Shown in pieces: positions 1 through 9,598 of a DNA stretch of 64,000 nt. The DNA comes from Phytohabitans rumicis (GTDB taxonomy: Bacteria > Actinomycetota > Actinomycetes > Mycobacteriales > Micromonosporaceae): positions 1,364,001 to 1,428,000 of the forward strand of contig NZ_BLPG01000001.1 in the NCBI RefSeq assembly GCF_011764445.1, given 5' to 3'. The position numbers and the translations under genes were made by a program. Below the pieces are notes generated by a model. The model saw only the letters and a list, made by a program, of their open reading frames with translations. It was not told where the DNA came from and made no database searches. Within the stretch, counting starts at the first letter, position 1, and each line of letters opens with the position of its first letter.

Positions 1-898
1 AAGGGCAGCTCCGGTGGGAGCTGCGGCTCGCTGGAACGACACCGCGACCGCATTCGCAGCGTGAGCCTCAATGAAGGGCAGCTCCGGTGGGAGCTGCGGC
101 CACTCCGCGACCTCATCCTGCCCGACCCCGAAAGGCCTCAATGAAGGGCAGCTCCGGTGGGAGCTGCGGCGTCGGCGAGGGTTTTCCCGAAGACTTCGTC
201 GGCGGTGCCTCAATGAAGGGCAGCTCCGGTGGGAGCTGCGGCGACGGCCACGTCTACGGCGACTGGACCCGCGAGCAGGCCGCCTCAATGAAGGGCAGCT
301 CCGGTGGGAGCTGCGGCGCAGTGGGTCGTCCGTCGAGAGCGACGATGGCGTCCGCGCCTCAATGAAGGGCAGCTCCGGTGGGAGCTGCGGCTGCGCAGCA
401 CGTAGGCGGCCTTGCCCGTGAAGGCGGCGCCTCAATGAAGGGCAGCTCCGGTGGGAGCTGCGGCTGGCCGAGGATCATCGCCGTCGACGCCCCGCGTGTG
501 CCTCAATGAAGGGCAGCTCCGGTGGGAGCTGCGGCTCGATGCGGTGCGGGCGGATGGTCGCGACGACCACGCCTCAATGAAGGGCAGCTCCGGTGGGAGC
601 TGCGGCCTTAACGGCGTCCTGTGGTTCACCCGATGAGCCGCCGCGCGCCTCAATGAAGGGCAGCTCCGGTGGGAGCTGCGGCGTGCACGGCGGCAGCGTC
701 GAGGGGCGCTTGCCGGGCGGCCTCAATGAAGGGCAGCTCCGGTGGGAGCTGCGGCCGCCCGGGTCCACGTCGGAGAACATGGCGGACACCGCCTCAATGA
801 AGGGCAGCTCCGGTGGGAGCTGCGGCCCGGGGCCGGAACCCCCGGCGCGTAGCGCCGCTGCTGCCTCAATGAAGGGCAGCTCCGGTGGGAGCTGCGGC
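1..898 (-). CRISPR. CRISPR array 1 (type I-G), window-truncated
   Basis: Twelve full 36-bp repeats plus a 27-bp partial one at the window edge are separated by 12 unique spacers of 34-40 bp. Full repeats start at 65, 135, 207, 282, 356, 429, 500, 571, 647, 720, 791 and 863. Read on the plus strand each begins GCCTCAATGAAGGG and contains inverted arms GCAGCTCC and GGAGCTGC around GGTG. The repeats look identical, with no decayed end in view. The leader is on the right (see 899-1011), so the array is transcribed leftwards, in the same direction as the cas operon. It continues beyond the window, so its spacer number is a minimum. Confidence 0.98.
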
Positions 899-1011
899 AG
901 GGTCAAGATCCTAGCCGTCTTGAGCAGGGTCCCAGCCGGTCTGCTGCGAAGGGTCTGTTTCCCATGATCGGATAGCGCCATCACGACTGCCAGTGCGGCG
1001 TCCTGCAGGGC
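899..1011 (-). promoter_or_regulatory. Leader of CRISPR array 1
   Basis: The sequence abutting the last repeat at 898 is, when reverse-complemented, clearly homologous to the sequence abutting the first repeat of array 2. About 73 bp (899-971) align at roughly 80 percent identity with one single-base gap, including CCGATCATGG, CCCTTCGCA and CTGCTCAAG. Weaker similarity continues to about 1011. Conservation at the array boundary against unrelated outer DNA identifies it as the leader, where new spacers are added and the pre-crRNA promoter should lie (inferred from known CRISPR biology). The exact promoter was not assigned. Confidence 0.85.
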
Positions 1012-1083
1012 GCGCTGGCTGGACAAACACCCGCGCGACAGGTGCACGCTTGGATGCGGGATGACGGAGGCTTCGCCGATGGT

Positions 1084-1386
1084 CTAGAGGATTGCTGGCC
1101 CGTGGTCGGTGATGGTGCGGCTGCGGCCGATTACGTCGAGCGTTCGGCTTTGGTTGTCGCGCAGAGTACCCAGGTTGCAGAACAGGATCGAATCCGTGCC
1201 CTGGTCGATCAGGTCGATGAGCTGGGTACGAAGCCGCAGGAGCTTGGCTGGGCAGGTGTCCACGATGAAGACGCTGTACTGGACGCGGTCGCCGTACGAT
1301 TCGAGCTTCTTGGCTACGTTCGTTCTCCGGACGTCGTCCGAGATGTCGTAGGCGATGAGGTAGCGCCGTACGTCGTCCAGGCTCAT
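1084..1386 (-). CDS. cas2: Cas2, adaptation endoribonuclease-fold protein
   Basis: A 100-residue protein beginning MSLDDVRRYLIAYDISDDVRR has the Cas2 ferredoxin-fold N-terminus, where the first strand ends in a conserved Asp (YDISDD), followed by VAKKLESYGDRVQYSVFIVD. Cas2 dimers bridge two Cas1 dimers in the spacer-integration complex. The start at 1386 overlaps the cas4-cas1 stop in an ATGA, which implies translational coupling. A longer in-frame start at 1473 would add a low-complexity extension inside cas1 and is disfavoured. It is the last gene of the cas operon, and the array 1 leader follows within about 75 bp, so operon transcripts may read through into array 1. Confidence 0.95.
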   Translation of the reverse strand: MSLDDVRRYLIAYDISDDVRRTNVAKKLESYGDRVQYSVFIVDTCPAKLLRLRTQLIDLIDQGTDSILFCNLGTLRDNQSRTLDVIGRSRTITDHGPAIL

Positions 1387-2996
1387 CGGACTTTGATGCC
1401 CTGGTATTGGGGCTGCGTCCCGTCGACCACTCCAAGGACCAGTCGTGCCTGAATCTCCATCGCGCGTCGCCACGTCACGTCGTACCCGAATATGGGGTGT
1501 CGGAAGGTGCCGGTGACCCGGCGTTCGTAGCCGGCGATCAGTGCTTTGCGTGCACGCTCGCCGATACGGGTGCTTCCGAGCACGGTCGAGAAGTCTCGGG
1601 CGCGGACCTCGCCGTTGTTGAAGGCGTTGATGACGACTGAATCGGCGACCGGCGCGCGGAACTCCTCGACCAGGTCCAGCGCCAGTGCTGGCTTGTTGCG
1701 TCCGCTGCTGTGTAGGAAGCCGGCGTGGGGGTCGAGACCGCAGGCGACGACGGCTCGTAGGGCGTCCGCGGTCAGCAGGCCGTAGCAGAGGTTCAGCGCC
1801 GCGTTGATCGGGTCGCGGGCGGGGCGTCTCGTCCGTACGGAGAAGGTCAGCTCTTCGGCCGCTACGACTCTGGGCCTGAGCATGGTGAGGAAGGACTCGA
1901 AGTAGCGTGCCGCGGCATCGCCTTCGATACCGAAGAGGTCCGCCAGTGATGGTGCCTCGAGCGCCTCCCGCTGGAGCTCCCGCAGCCGTGCGACCACAAG
2001 TGGGGTGTCACCATGTCGGCGCAGCAGCGTCGCCTGGTTGGCGACCTTGGCGGACACGAACTGTCGGGCCAGGTCGATGCGCCCGCTGTGGGATGCGAGG
2101 TGTTGAAGCAGTCGCGGCCCGCCGTTGGGCCCCTGGGCCGCCCTGGCCCATCCGGTGACTCGGCCTGTGCTGGTGCACCAGACGACGGACAAGCTGCGCC
2201 ACAACAGTTCCCGGATGAGGCCGCTGGAGAGGTCGACATTGCCGTGCACCACGACGCCCTGCACGCGTTCGATTGGGAAGGTGCCGAGCTTCTCGCCGCT
2301 CTTGCTGACTTCGATCCGTCCGCGGGTGACGTACGCGCGGGAGCCTGGGGTGGTCAGGTGCAGTACCTGCGTGTCCGGGTCGGCTACAACGATCCGGCGG
2401 GTTACCGGTGCGAGCGGGCGTTCGTCGGGAAGGCAGACGGTGATGTGCGAGCAGCGGGAGCAGCGCCGATCGTCTTCGAGCGGGGGCGGCGCTTCCTCCG
2501 CGGCGAGGGTGCGGGCGGTGGCCGCGACTGTCTCCCGCGCGAACGCCTTGTCCTCTTCGGAGAGGGGAACGTCGACCCGGGTGCGGTGATTGATGAAGTA
2601 GATCGCCTGCCCCGTCACCGGGTATCCCATGTCGGCCAGGGCACCGGACAGGAGCGCGACCTGGACCCGCATCGGTTCGGTGACTTCGGGCCGCCGGCGG
2701 ACCGGCGTGGCCTTGTGCTCGACGACCGTCATCGCGGCGCTCTCATCGAGTTCGACGGTGTCGCAGCGTCCGATCACGCCGAGGTCGTGGCTGATCACGT
2801 CGACTGCGCGGTAGCGCTGGGACCGTGACCCGGTCGGGTCGTCGGCCGGCGCGTGGGCCTCGGTGCCGACCGCCACCTGGTGCGTGTCGGTCGTCTCCCC
2901 CATCGCCTCCAGCCAGGCCCGGCGAGGACAGAACGCCTGATGTGCCACCAGGCTGATGGGAATCAGGTCGCGCCCTTCACCTAGGGTCTCGGGCAT
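1383..2996 (-). CDS. cas4-cas1: Cas4-Cas1 fusion protein
   Basis: A 537-residue fusion. Residues 1-195 are a Cas4 RecB-like nuclease with Cys23 (QAFCPRRAW), the VVEHK motif at about 91-95 and a C-terminal cysteine cluster at 180, 183 and 189, the usual four Fe-S ligands. Residues from about 205 on are Cas1, the spacer integrase, with the late signatures LDPHAGFLHSSG and DLVEEFR that supply the catalytic His and acidic residues. Such fusions are typical of type I-G/I-U loci, where Cas4 selects and trims prespacers next to a PAM. The start overlaps the csb3 stop by one base (TGATG), and the end overlaps cas2. No motif appears lost. Confidence 0.96.
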   Translation of the reverse strand: MPETLGEGRDLIPISLVAHQAFCPRRAWLEAMGETTDTHQVAVGTEAHAPADDPTGSRSQRYRAVDVISHDLGVIGRCDTVELDESAAMTVVEHKATPVRRRPEVTEPMRVQVALLSGALADMGYPVTGQAIYFINHRTRVDVPLSEEDKAFARETVAATARTLAAEEAPPPLEDDRRCSRCSHITVCLPDERPLAPVTRRIVVADPDTQVLHLTTPGSRAYVTRGRIEVSKSGEKLGTFPIERVQGVVVHGNVDLSSGLIRELLWRSLSVVWCTSTGRVTGWARAAQGPNGGPRLLQHLASHSGRIDLARQFVSAKVANQATLLRRHGDTPLVVARLRELQREALEAPSLADLFGIEGDAAARYFESFLTMLRPRVVAAEELTFSVRTRRPARDPINAALNLCYGLLTADALRAVVACGLDPHAGFLHSSGRNKPALALDLVEEFRAPVADSVVINAFNNGEVRARDFSTVLGSTRIGERARKALIAGYERRVTGTFRHPIFGYDVTWRRAMEIQARLVLGVVDGTQPQYQGIKVR

Positions 2997-4045
2997 CAGC
3001 GGCGACCGGTCTTGACGATTTCGCCGAGCGCGGCGCGGCGTTCGGGTGCGCTGTCACTGCCGAACCGCTCCACTGTGAACCGCACTACCGCGCCGACGCC
3101 CCGAATCGCCAACCACTGGCAGGCGGTCGGGTCAATGGGTCCAACCTCTTCCGAAGGCAGGCCGGTCGCAGCGAACTCGCGGAGCTGTCTACTCGCGACG
3201 ATGGAGCGCAGCCGAGCCGTACGCCAGCGCCCATACCAGATAGGCACGTAGCAATGTCCGGCCGTGCCCTGTCCAATATGGCCGGTCGTGATGGCAAAGC
3301 CCTCGCGGCCGCCACGTACACGGATGCGAATCCGCTGCGCGATGGGGAACTGCGAGATGCCCCACAGGGCACACCACGCGAGTGCGTTGTCGGTCGGCCC
3401 TGGCGAGGCGAAACCGGTGGGCGTGCGGCTGGTTGCGGCGTCCTTGCCGATCTCGTCGCGGCAGCTGCGGCCGAGCAGTCCGTCGCTGACCGCCGCGGCG
3501 GTCCGGGCGGCGACCGCCGCGGCCAGTGGGCGTATCCGGTTGCCCACAAACTCGGAGCCCTGGTTGCGGGGCTGCATCTCCAGTCGGCTGGCGCCGTCGT
3601 CCTGGAACCGCTCGCCCTTACGGTTGAGGCTCCAATAGCTCGGTTCGCCGAGCGCGGCGAGCAGCCGCAGGTCGAGCAGCGCCCGCGACCGGGTCAGCCG
3701 GTCGAGCACGTCGCGTCGGCGGTCCTGGAGCGAGCTCCAGCCTTCGCTGCTGGGGATGACGCTGAGTCGAGGGCTCATCAGCGCTCGCGGCTCGCCGTCG
3801 CTGACTGCCCGGCTCGGCCAACTGTCCGGGGTGGCGCGCTGGGCCGCGTGTGCGCGTACGATTTCGCCGATCGTCTCCGGCGTGGCCCGCGGCGCCGTGA
3901 GCACCGGTCGGGACTCCATGCCGCCGGTCCAGAACAGCCGGACGTCGTCGAGTCCACTGTCTTCGACGATCGCCGCGAGGCCGTACAGCGCCATGTGCGA
4001 AAGCATCGTCTTCGGTTCGGCGGTCGCCAGTACGAAGTTGGTCAT
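2996..4045 (-). CDS. csb3: Csb3 / Cas8-like large-subunit candidate, type I-G (I-U)
   Basis: The 349-residue protein begins MTNFVLATAEPKTMLSHMALYGL and sits between cas3 and cas4-cas1, the slot of the effector large subunit. Length and N-terminus fit the Csb3 family (called Cas8u2 in some schemes) rather than Csx17, which is about twice as long. Its role as PAM-recognising subunit of the effector is inferred from that position. The start at 4045 forms an ATGA overlap with the cas3 stop. The frame stays open to 4711, but that upstream part is Arg/Pro-rich antisense of cas3 and is not believable coding. Family assignment rests on context and length more than on a diagnostic motif. Confidence 0.8.
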   Translation of the reverse strand: MTNFVLATAEPKTMLSHMALYGLAAIVEDSGLDDVRLFWTGGMESRPVLTAPRATPETIGEIVRAHAAQRATPDSWPSRAVSDGEPRALMSPRLSVIPSSEGWSSLQDRRRDVLDRLTRSRALLDLRLLAALGEPSYWSLNRKGERFQDDGASRLEMQPRNQGSEFVGNRIRPLAAAVAARTAAAVSDGLLGRSCRDEIGKDAATSRTPTGFASPGPTDNALAWCALWGISQFPIAQRIRIRVRGGREGFAITTGHIGQGTAGHCYVPIWYGRWRTARLRSIVASRQLREFAATGLPSEEVGPIDPTACQWLAIRGVGAVVRFTVERFGSDSAPERRAALGEIVKTGRR

Positions 4046-6780
4046 GATCCCTCCGCGGAGACTTGGCCGTCGGCGGCGCGCAGCAACGCCTCCAGGTAGG
4101 CGCAGCCCCACACACCCCAACGGGCGTGTGTACGTTCGATCAGTTCGTCCCACAGACCCTCGTCGAAGAGCGCGGTGGTGACGTCGTCGGCGCCGTCGAC
4201 CAACTGCTCGCCCGTGTGCGGGAAGCCGTGCCGGCCGTGCCCGTGGCTCGTGCCGATCAGCCGAGCCGCCAGATCCCGACAATTTTGGTCCAGTGTGGAC
4301 AGTTCGGGCCAGGCGCGTACGACGGAGAGCTGCTCGTGCCGCCAGCGGGTCGGCAGGCCGGAGGCCGTGCGGAGCCGCCGGATCATCCGTGCGTCCCGCA
4401 CCCCGCTCTTCGCCAGTGGCTCCCCGAGGGCAGGGTCGGCATGCAACGAACGCTGAAACCGTTCGTCCACTTTGCCGTCGTCGTGGTGAAGTCCGGCGAG
4501 GCGGAACGTCTCTACCAGTTCCGCGCCGAGGCCAAGCCGGGTGGCGACCAGCTTGGCCCGTTCCGCTACGGCTTCGGCATGCCGCCGAAGCGTGACACGC
4601 CTGCGGTACGGGGTCCACGTCTGCCGAAGTTCCGCGTCCGCGAACGCCTGGCGAAGGTCGACCACTATCAGCCGGAGCAGGTCCCGCTCGTCGTCGTCCT
4701 GATCGCGCCAAACCAACCTCGCCTCGGCTCCGGCCGGCTCGTTCTCCGGTCGGTCGAGCAGGTCAGCCGCTGCAAGCACCATCGGCCGCGGCGTCAGCTC
4801 CTCTTGGTGTTCACGGAGCAGCCGGGCGATCGCGACCGGGTCGGGGTCATCCGCGTTGTCGGTCGCGGCGGCCACGGCGCCGAGGAGCCGGCGATGCCCG
4901 GCGGTCTCGCCCTCGATCCGGAGCACGACCTCACCCGGACCCGGTCTGTCGAGCGCGTCCAGCACGTCGTCGACCCGCTCGTTGCCGTCCGGCGTGAAGA
5001 CCTTGGCACGGAACAGCTCCGCGGTGTCGTCCACGACCACCTGGTCGCCCGGCCGCAGCCGTTCGTCGCCCAAGGGGCACGGTGACTCGCCGGGCCGGAG
5101 CAGCAGCGCGCCCGGATCCGGCTTCAGGCGCGCCCGGATCGTCGCCGCATGGCGGATCGAGACCGGGAACACCTCGTATCCGCGGGGCGGCAGTGCCTCG
5201 ATCAGCCGTACGGCGTCGCCCGGATCCTCCGGCAGCGCGTGCCGTACGACGAGGCCGAACTCGTGGTCCTCCTCGTCGAGGTCGTCGGAGAGCCACAGGT
5301 CGAGGTCCTCCTGCGGGGCGGCCAGGTCGTCGCTGGTGCGGGCCAGATGCCATGCCTCGGCCAGCTCCAGTCGCTGGAACAGCTCGCGGCTCGGTGTCGG
5401 GACCGGCGGCCGGTCCTCGCACAGCGCCCACGGCGCCAGGCCGTGCGGATCGGACTGCCGCTCCGCCAGCCACGCATGGGCCGCCGCCAGGTCTTCACGA
5501 CGGTACGGCCCGAGCCGGTCCCCGGCGGGAAGGTCGGCCGCCGGCACCACCACGGAGATGGCCGTTGTACGCCGCCCGAGCCGGTTGACACGGCCGGCCC
5601 GCTGGGCGATGGCCCCACCGGGTGCCAGCTCCGTCACCATGGCGGCCAGGTCGAGGTCGACGCCGACCTCAAGGCTCTGGGTGGCCACCAGCACGTCGAC
5701 CGTGGCGTCGCCGGCGATGCTGAGCAGACCCGACCGTGGCGGCTTCAGACGGATCACGTCGTGTGGGCGCACCCGCCCGCAGACCAGTTCGATCTTCATG
5801 CCACGCGCGCGCAACTCGGCGGCGACGTCGGCGGCGACAGCGACCGTGTTGACGAAGCACCCGACCGTCGGGCCGTATGCCTCACGCAGCCGTACCGCCT
5901 CGTCCGCCAGCGCTGTGACGCCTGCCTTCCGGGCCGGGCCGCCGGGTGGGAGCGGCCAGGACGCGAGCGGCAGCAGGGTAACCGGCTTCGGCGTGGTCAG
6001 CCGTTGTCGCAACGGTTCGTCCACCTCCAGGTCGTCCGGTTCGACACCGACCGCTACACCGGCGTCAGCGGTGGGCGTGGCGGTGGTCTCGACGACCTGA
6101 AGGACTGGGACGTCGAGTGGCTCCTCCGCGACCGCGGCCAGCTCGGCGACGCGGCGCGCCGTGGTGACCAACTGCCGAGAGAGGTGTGCCTCGTCGACGA
6201 CGGCGACCGTGTCATACGCGAGCAGGCCCGCCTCACGGGGCCGCGCCTGTGCCCGCGACCCGTAGCCAGACAGCAGCAGGCGCGAGCCCCACATGTCGGG
6301 CGTCGCGCAGAGCACAGCGCAACCGACCGGGTCATCCAGCCACTCCCGCGACGGGGGCGCCCCGCCACGCAGCAATGGCGTCCACAGCAGCGGGTCGACC
6401 GGCCTCCGGCTCTGCCGGCGCAGCAAGCTGAGCGCCTCGGCCATCCGGGTGAGTACGCCGTCACCATCGCGGGCATCCGTCAGGCGTTCCGCGACAGACT
6501 TCGCGTGCTCGTGCTGGTCGTCGACGAGGGCGCGGCGGTCGACGACGAGCGCCAGCCGGCGCGGGACCCGGACCGGGTGACCGGACGCCATCAGCGCCAC
6601 CGCGAACACATGTACGTCGATGACGCTGGTCTTGCCCGCTCCGGTGGGCGCGACGAGCTGGTCCGGCCACCGTCCGGTGTGGAGGAGGTGGTCAAGAAGC
6701 CGCTCCTGCCACCGGAACGGCGTATGTCCATCATGGACCTCACCGAAGAAGGCGCCGAAGTCGGTGCGGTCGAGGCTCAT
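4042..6780 (-). CDS. cas3: Cas3 helicase-nuclease, type I-G (helicase first, HD last)
   Basis: The 912-residue protein starts with a superfamily 2 helicase: Walker A APTGAGKT at 44-51, DEAH at 196-199, ATQSLEVGVDLD and the arginine motif QRAGRVNRLGR near 395. The HD nuclease is C-terminal, with HHDDGK at 765-770, RHE near 814, SHGHGRH around 845-851 and a final Asp in LLRAAD near 904. Helicase-then-HD order is characteristic of type I-G/I-U and opposite to most Cas3 proteins. It unwinds and shreds the DNA strand displaced by the effector. The start overlaps the csb2 stop (ATGA) and the end overlaps csb3, so expression is coupled. All key motifs appear intact. Confidence 0.97.
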   Translation of the reverse strand: MSLDRTDFGAFFGEVHDGHTPFRWQERLLDHLLHTGRWPDQLVAPTGAGKTSVIDVHVFAVALMASGHPVRVPRRLALVVDRRALVDDQHEHAKSVAERLTDARDGDGVLTRMAEALSLLRRQSRRPVDPLLWTPLLRGGAPPSREWLDDPVGCAVLCATPDMWGSRLLLSGYGSRAQARPREAGLLAYDTVAVVDEAHLSRQLVTTARRVAELAAVAEEPLDVPVLQVVETTATPTADAGVAVGVEPDDLEVDEPLRQRLTTPKPVTLLPLASWPLPPGGPARKAGVTALADEAVRLREAYGPTVGCFVNTVAVAADVAAELRARGMKIELVCGRVRPHDVIRLKPPRSGLLSIAGDATVDVLVATQSLEVGVDLDLAAMVTELAPGGAIAQRAGRVNRLGRRTTAISVVVPAADLPAGDRLGPYRREDLAAAHAWLAERQSDPHGLAPWALCEDRPPVPTPSRELFQRLELAEAWHLARTSDDLAAPQEDLDLWLSDDLDEEDHEFGLVVRHALPEDPGDAVRLIEALPPRGYEVFPVSIRHAATIRARLKPDPGALLLRPGESPCPLGDERLRPGDQVVVDDTAELFRAKVFTPDGNERVDDVLDALDRPGPGEVVLRIEGETAGHRRLLGAVAAATDNADDPDPVAIARLLREHQEELTPRPMVLAAADLLDRPENEPAGAEARLVWRDQDDDERDLLRLIVVDLRQAFADAELRQTWTPYRRRVTLRRHAEAVAERAKLVATRLGLGAELVETFRLAGLHHDDGKVDERFQRSLHADPALGEPLAKSGVRDARMIRRLRTASGLPTRWRHEQLSVVRAWPELSTLDQNCRDLAARLIGTSHGHGRHGFPHTGEQLVDGADDVTTALFDEGLWDELIERTHARWGVWGCAYLEALLRAADGQVSAEGS

Positions 6781-8297
6781 CGGACCATCCTCCGCGCGAT
6801 GTCGGCGGGCAGGTCCACGGGCACGAGCAGGCCGCCGCCGAGGTGCCGGCTCTGCCCGATGGCGGCGATCGTCCGGGGACCGGTTAGGTCGCCAAGGCCC
6901 AGGATGGCCCGGTACGGCTGGATCAGCGTGTCTGGGTGCACTCGGTGCACGTAGCGGCCGACGTCGCCGTCCATCACCCGTACCGCGGACTGGACCCGAA
7001 CCCCGCGGCCGGCGGCAGCTTCGGCCAAGGCTCGATATCGTGCGTCACCCCGACCCAGTGCCGAGATCTCCTGCCGCCAGACCAACGCGACCGACAACGC
7101 CGCGGCGTCGGCCAGAGACCAGCGGCCGCCGCGCGGCGGCCGGGTGTCGGGCACGGCGACTGGATCGGTCTGCCACCAACGCTCAGTCCCCGCGGCCGGC
7201 TCCGGCCAGAACCGGTCGGCCGGGACCTCCACCGGCACACCGACAGAGAACGGGCCGGAAGCGACCCGGACGACCCGCAGCCGTGGCGCCGCGATCCGGA
7301 TCAGGGCGAGGTCGACGTCGCTCGCCTCCCGCGGTAACAGCAACAGCACCGCCGCCGCACCGCCGACGGCCGGAGCACCGGGTCCAAGGAACTGGATCGC
7401 GCACCGGTTGGCGGGGCGTGGCACCCCTGCTTCGTAGACGCCGGTCAGGATCGCGGGCGCACCGTCACCGACCAGCGCGATGAGCGTGCGATGCACGGCG
7501 ACCGCGCACCGCACCCGCGACTCCGGCGGGATCGGCCGCTCCAGCGGAAAAAGCAGCGCGGACGCCCATGGAGTCGGCGAAGGTGGCGGCTGGGGCTGGG
7601 AATACCGGCCGATAGTCAGGCTTGCCGTCGCCACCGGGGGCGGCTCGGTCCGCTCGCTCGACCGGTGCGCGTCGGCCTTCAGCGGCGGCGGCGAAGAGGC
7701 CGCCCGGTGCGCCGCCTCCAGCGCATCGACCCGGCCGGTGACGGCCACCGCGAGGTCCAGGCCGTCGCCGGTGAATAGGTCGGCCTCCCGGTCGAGGCGG
7801 TGGGTCGGCTCGGCATCGACCACCGAGAGCAGCACCGGCGACTCGCTGGTCCCGAGATACGGCACTTCGGGACACAACTCGGCCAGCGCGGCAGCGACCG
7901 GCTCGGGCGGGCTCTGCTCCCACGTCCAGGCGAACCGTCCGGTCACCGCGACACCACGAACCGCCGGCTTGCCGATCAGCTTGTCCGAGAGTGGGTTGCG
8001 GCCCTCTTTGACGACCAAACCCTCTTTCCGGTATGCCGTCGCGGCACCGCCGTTGCGCAGAGTCTGCGGCACGGCGATGCCGTCCGGCGGGTTCGCCTCC
8101 AGCCAGCGCAACGCGTCGCGGTCGGCGTCACATGGCCGCAGCCCATCGGCCTCGGCGACCGCCCGGACGCCCTGCGCCGCCGCGCAGAGCAGGGCGGCGT
8201 GCAGCCGGGCCGGTGACGGCAGCGGGTCGGGCTGGCCGTCGCCTATGTGTCCCTTGTAGACACCAAGAAGGGGCTCGGCGACGATCGCGAAGCTCAC
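6777..8297 (-). CDS. csb2: Csb2 (GSU0054 family), Cas5-Cas6 fusion
   Basis: The 506-residue protein starts at a GTG overlapping the csb1 stop (GTGA). The N-terminus, VSFAIVAEPLLGVYKGHIGDG followed by PLPSPARLHAAL, matches Csb2, in which a Cas5-like part caps the crRNA 5' handle. The C-terminal half ends in a glycine-rich segment, GQSRHLGGGLLVPVD, as in Cas6-like RAMP domains. Csb2 is therefore expected to process pre-crRNA at the repeat hairpin and stay in the effector. The frame remains open to 8522, but the added residues overlap csb1 and lack conservation, so the GTG at 8297 is preferred. Confidence 0.9.
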   Translation of the reverse strand: MSFAIVAEPLLGVYKGHIGDGQPDPLPSPARLHAALLCAAAQGVRAVAEADGLRPCDADRDALRWLEANPPDGIAVPQTLRNGGAATAYRKEGLVVKEGRNPLSDKLIGKPAVRGVAVTGRFAWTWEQSPPEPVAAALAELCPEVPYLGTSESPVLLSVVDAEPTHRLDREADLFTGDGLDLAVAVTGRVDALEAAHRAASSPPPLKADAHRSSERTEPPPVATASLTIGRYSQPQPPPSPTPWASALLFPLERPIPPESRVRCAVAVHRTLIALVGDGAPAILTGVYEAGVPRPANRCAIQFLGPGAPAVGGAAAVLLLLPREASDVDLALIRIAAPRLRVVRVASGPFSVGVPVEVPADRFWPEPAAGTERWWQTDPVAVPDTRPPRGGRWSLADAAALSVALVWRQEISALGRGDARYRALAEAAAGRGVRVQSAVRVMDGDVGRYVHRVHPDTLIQPYRAILGLGDLTGPRTIAAIGQSRHLGGGLLVPVDLPADIARRMVR

Positions 8298-9598
8298 TTC
8301 TCTTCCGCATCCGTGTCGACCGCGCCGGAGACAATGTCCGGGTTGCCGGTGACCCGCAATGCCAGGCCCGACCACGTGACGTCGGCGACCTTCTCGGCGT
8401 GCGCGAGCGCCTCGCTCAGCAGCAGGTCGGCCGCGTCGATGGAGAGCGGCTCGACGTCGAGGAACTCGCCGCCCCGCTGGTCGAGCCGGACCATCGGCAC
8501 CTCCGCCTCGACCAGGTCGCAATTGGCCCGCAAGTAGAGCTCGGCGTCAGACCGGGCGAGCGCGTTGAGCGCCAGCGCGGCCAGCAACGCCCGGCACGCC
8601 GCGTCGCCCTCGACACCGGCCCCGAACCGCATCTGGCGCAGCGTGGCGAAGGACAGTACGTGCGTACGGATGATGGTGTCGCAGGCGACGCCGGCCAACT
8701 GGTCCAACGTCGGCGGGATTCCACCTAGACCGAGCGCGGACGCCGACTTCGCGTCGCCGGGCTTGATCCCGTTCGCCACCTTGACGATACCGTCATAGTT
8801 GCCTGGACTCAGCTCCGCCCGCTGCCGTTCGGCCGTCTCGGCCATCACCTTCTTGCCAAGGTTGATCTGCATACCAACCGGGTCGACCCGCGCGCCGCCG
8901 CGCATCCCAGGCTTGGGCTCGGTCAGCACACCCGTCCCGTCACGGCTCGCCGAGACGAAGCCGACGATCTCCCCGACCAGCGCGCTACGCCAGCGACCCT
9001 GCCGGCTGCGCCGGCTCGAGTCCCAGCCCCCGAAGACCAGCGTCACCGGGCTCGTCTCCAGCAACGCCCGCGCGTTGGCCGGGGTCGCGTCCCGGACGGC
9101 GCGGTACGCCGCCGTCTGCGTGGTCGGCTGCCCGTCGATCATGCCGGCGCGGATGTGCCCGTCGAACACGCGGTGTGGCAGCGTGAGGTCGTAGTAGCGT
9201 TCGACCATGCCGTCACGCTCGTACGTGACCTGCACGTGCGGCACACGGGACAGCAACGGGTGCCCGTCCTCGACGGCCTGAGCCAATGCCTGCTCAGCCC
9301 GGTTGAGCTGTGACTGCTTGGAGTCGATGACGACCGCGTAGCGGCTCTCGTCACCGAGGTAACGCTGCTCGTACGCGTACACGCCACCCTTCTTGCCTCG
9401 CTCGGCGAACTTGGCCGGAGCGACCGACGTATGCCGCCCACCGGCCGGCTCCAGCGACGTCGTCGACGCAAGGCAACTGGACCCGCCCGGCGACCCAGCG
9501 GCAAGCAGGACAGCAAGATCCAACGAACGCATAAGCCAACTCTCCATTTCGGACAACGCGGGTTCGGGCATCGGGGTCAGCCGAAACCGCCGCCCCAC
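8294..9598 (-). CDS. csb1: Csb1 (Cas7 backbone subunit, GSU0053 family)
   Basis: The 434-residue protein carries the Csb1 landmarks in order: VVIDSKQSQLNRAEQAL, LTLPHRVFDGHIRAG, VTLVFGGWDSSRRS and SALVGEIVGFVS. Csb1 is the Cas7 RAMP that polymerises along the crRNA spacer. It is the first gene of the cas operon, so the promoter should lie in the 153-bp gap upstream. Two starts are possible: GTG at 9598, used here, or ATG at 9571 (MPEPALSEMESW). Neither has a convincing Shine-Dalgarno sequence, and the shorter one would lose nothing recognisable. The end overlaps csb2 by four bases. Confidence 0.93.
   Translation of the reverse strand: MGRRFRLTPMPEPALSEMESWLMRSLDLAVLLAAGSPGGSSCLASTTSLEPAGGRHTSVAPAKFAERGKKGGVYAYEQRYLGDESRYAVVIDSKQSQLNRAEQALAQAVEDGHPLLSRVPHVQVTYERDGMVERYYDLTLPHRVFDGHIRAGMIDGQPTTQTAAYRAVRDATPANARALLETSPVTLVFGGWDSSRRSRQGRWRSALVGEIVGFVSASRDGTGVLTEPKPGMRGGARVDPVGMQINLGKKVMAETAERQRAELSPGNYDGIVKVANGIKPGDAKSASALGLGGIPPTLDQLAGVACDTIIRTHVLSFATLRQMRFGAGVEGDAACRALLAALALNALARSDAELYLRANCDLVEAEVPMVRLDQRGGEFLDVEPLSIDAADLLLSEALAHAEKVADVTWSGLALRVTGNPDIVSGAVDTDAEEK

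Noticed and set aside
4046-4711. N-terminal extension of csb3 back to 4711.
   Set aside because: Arg/Pro-rich residues antisense-like to cas3; the ATG at 4045 with a cas3 overlap is the natural start.
5149-6954. 601-residue plus-strand open frame.
   Set aside because: Shadow of cas3 and csb2, which carry all expected motifs on the minus strand.
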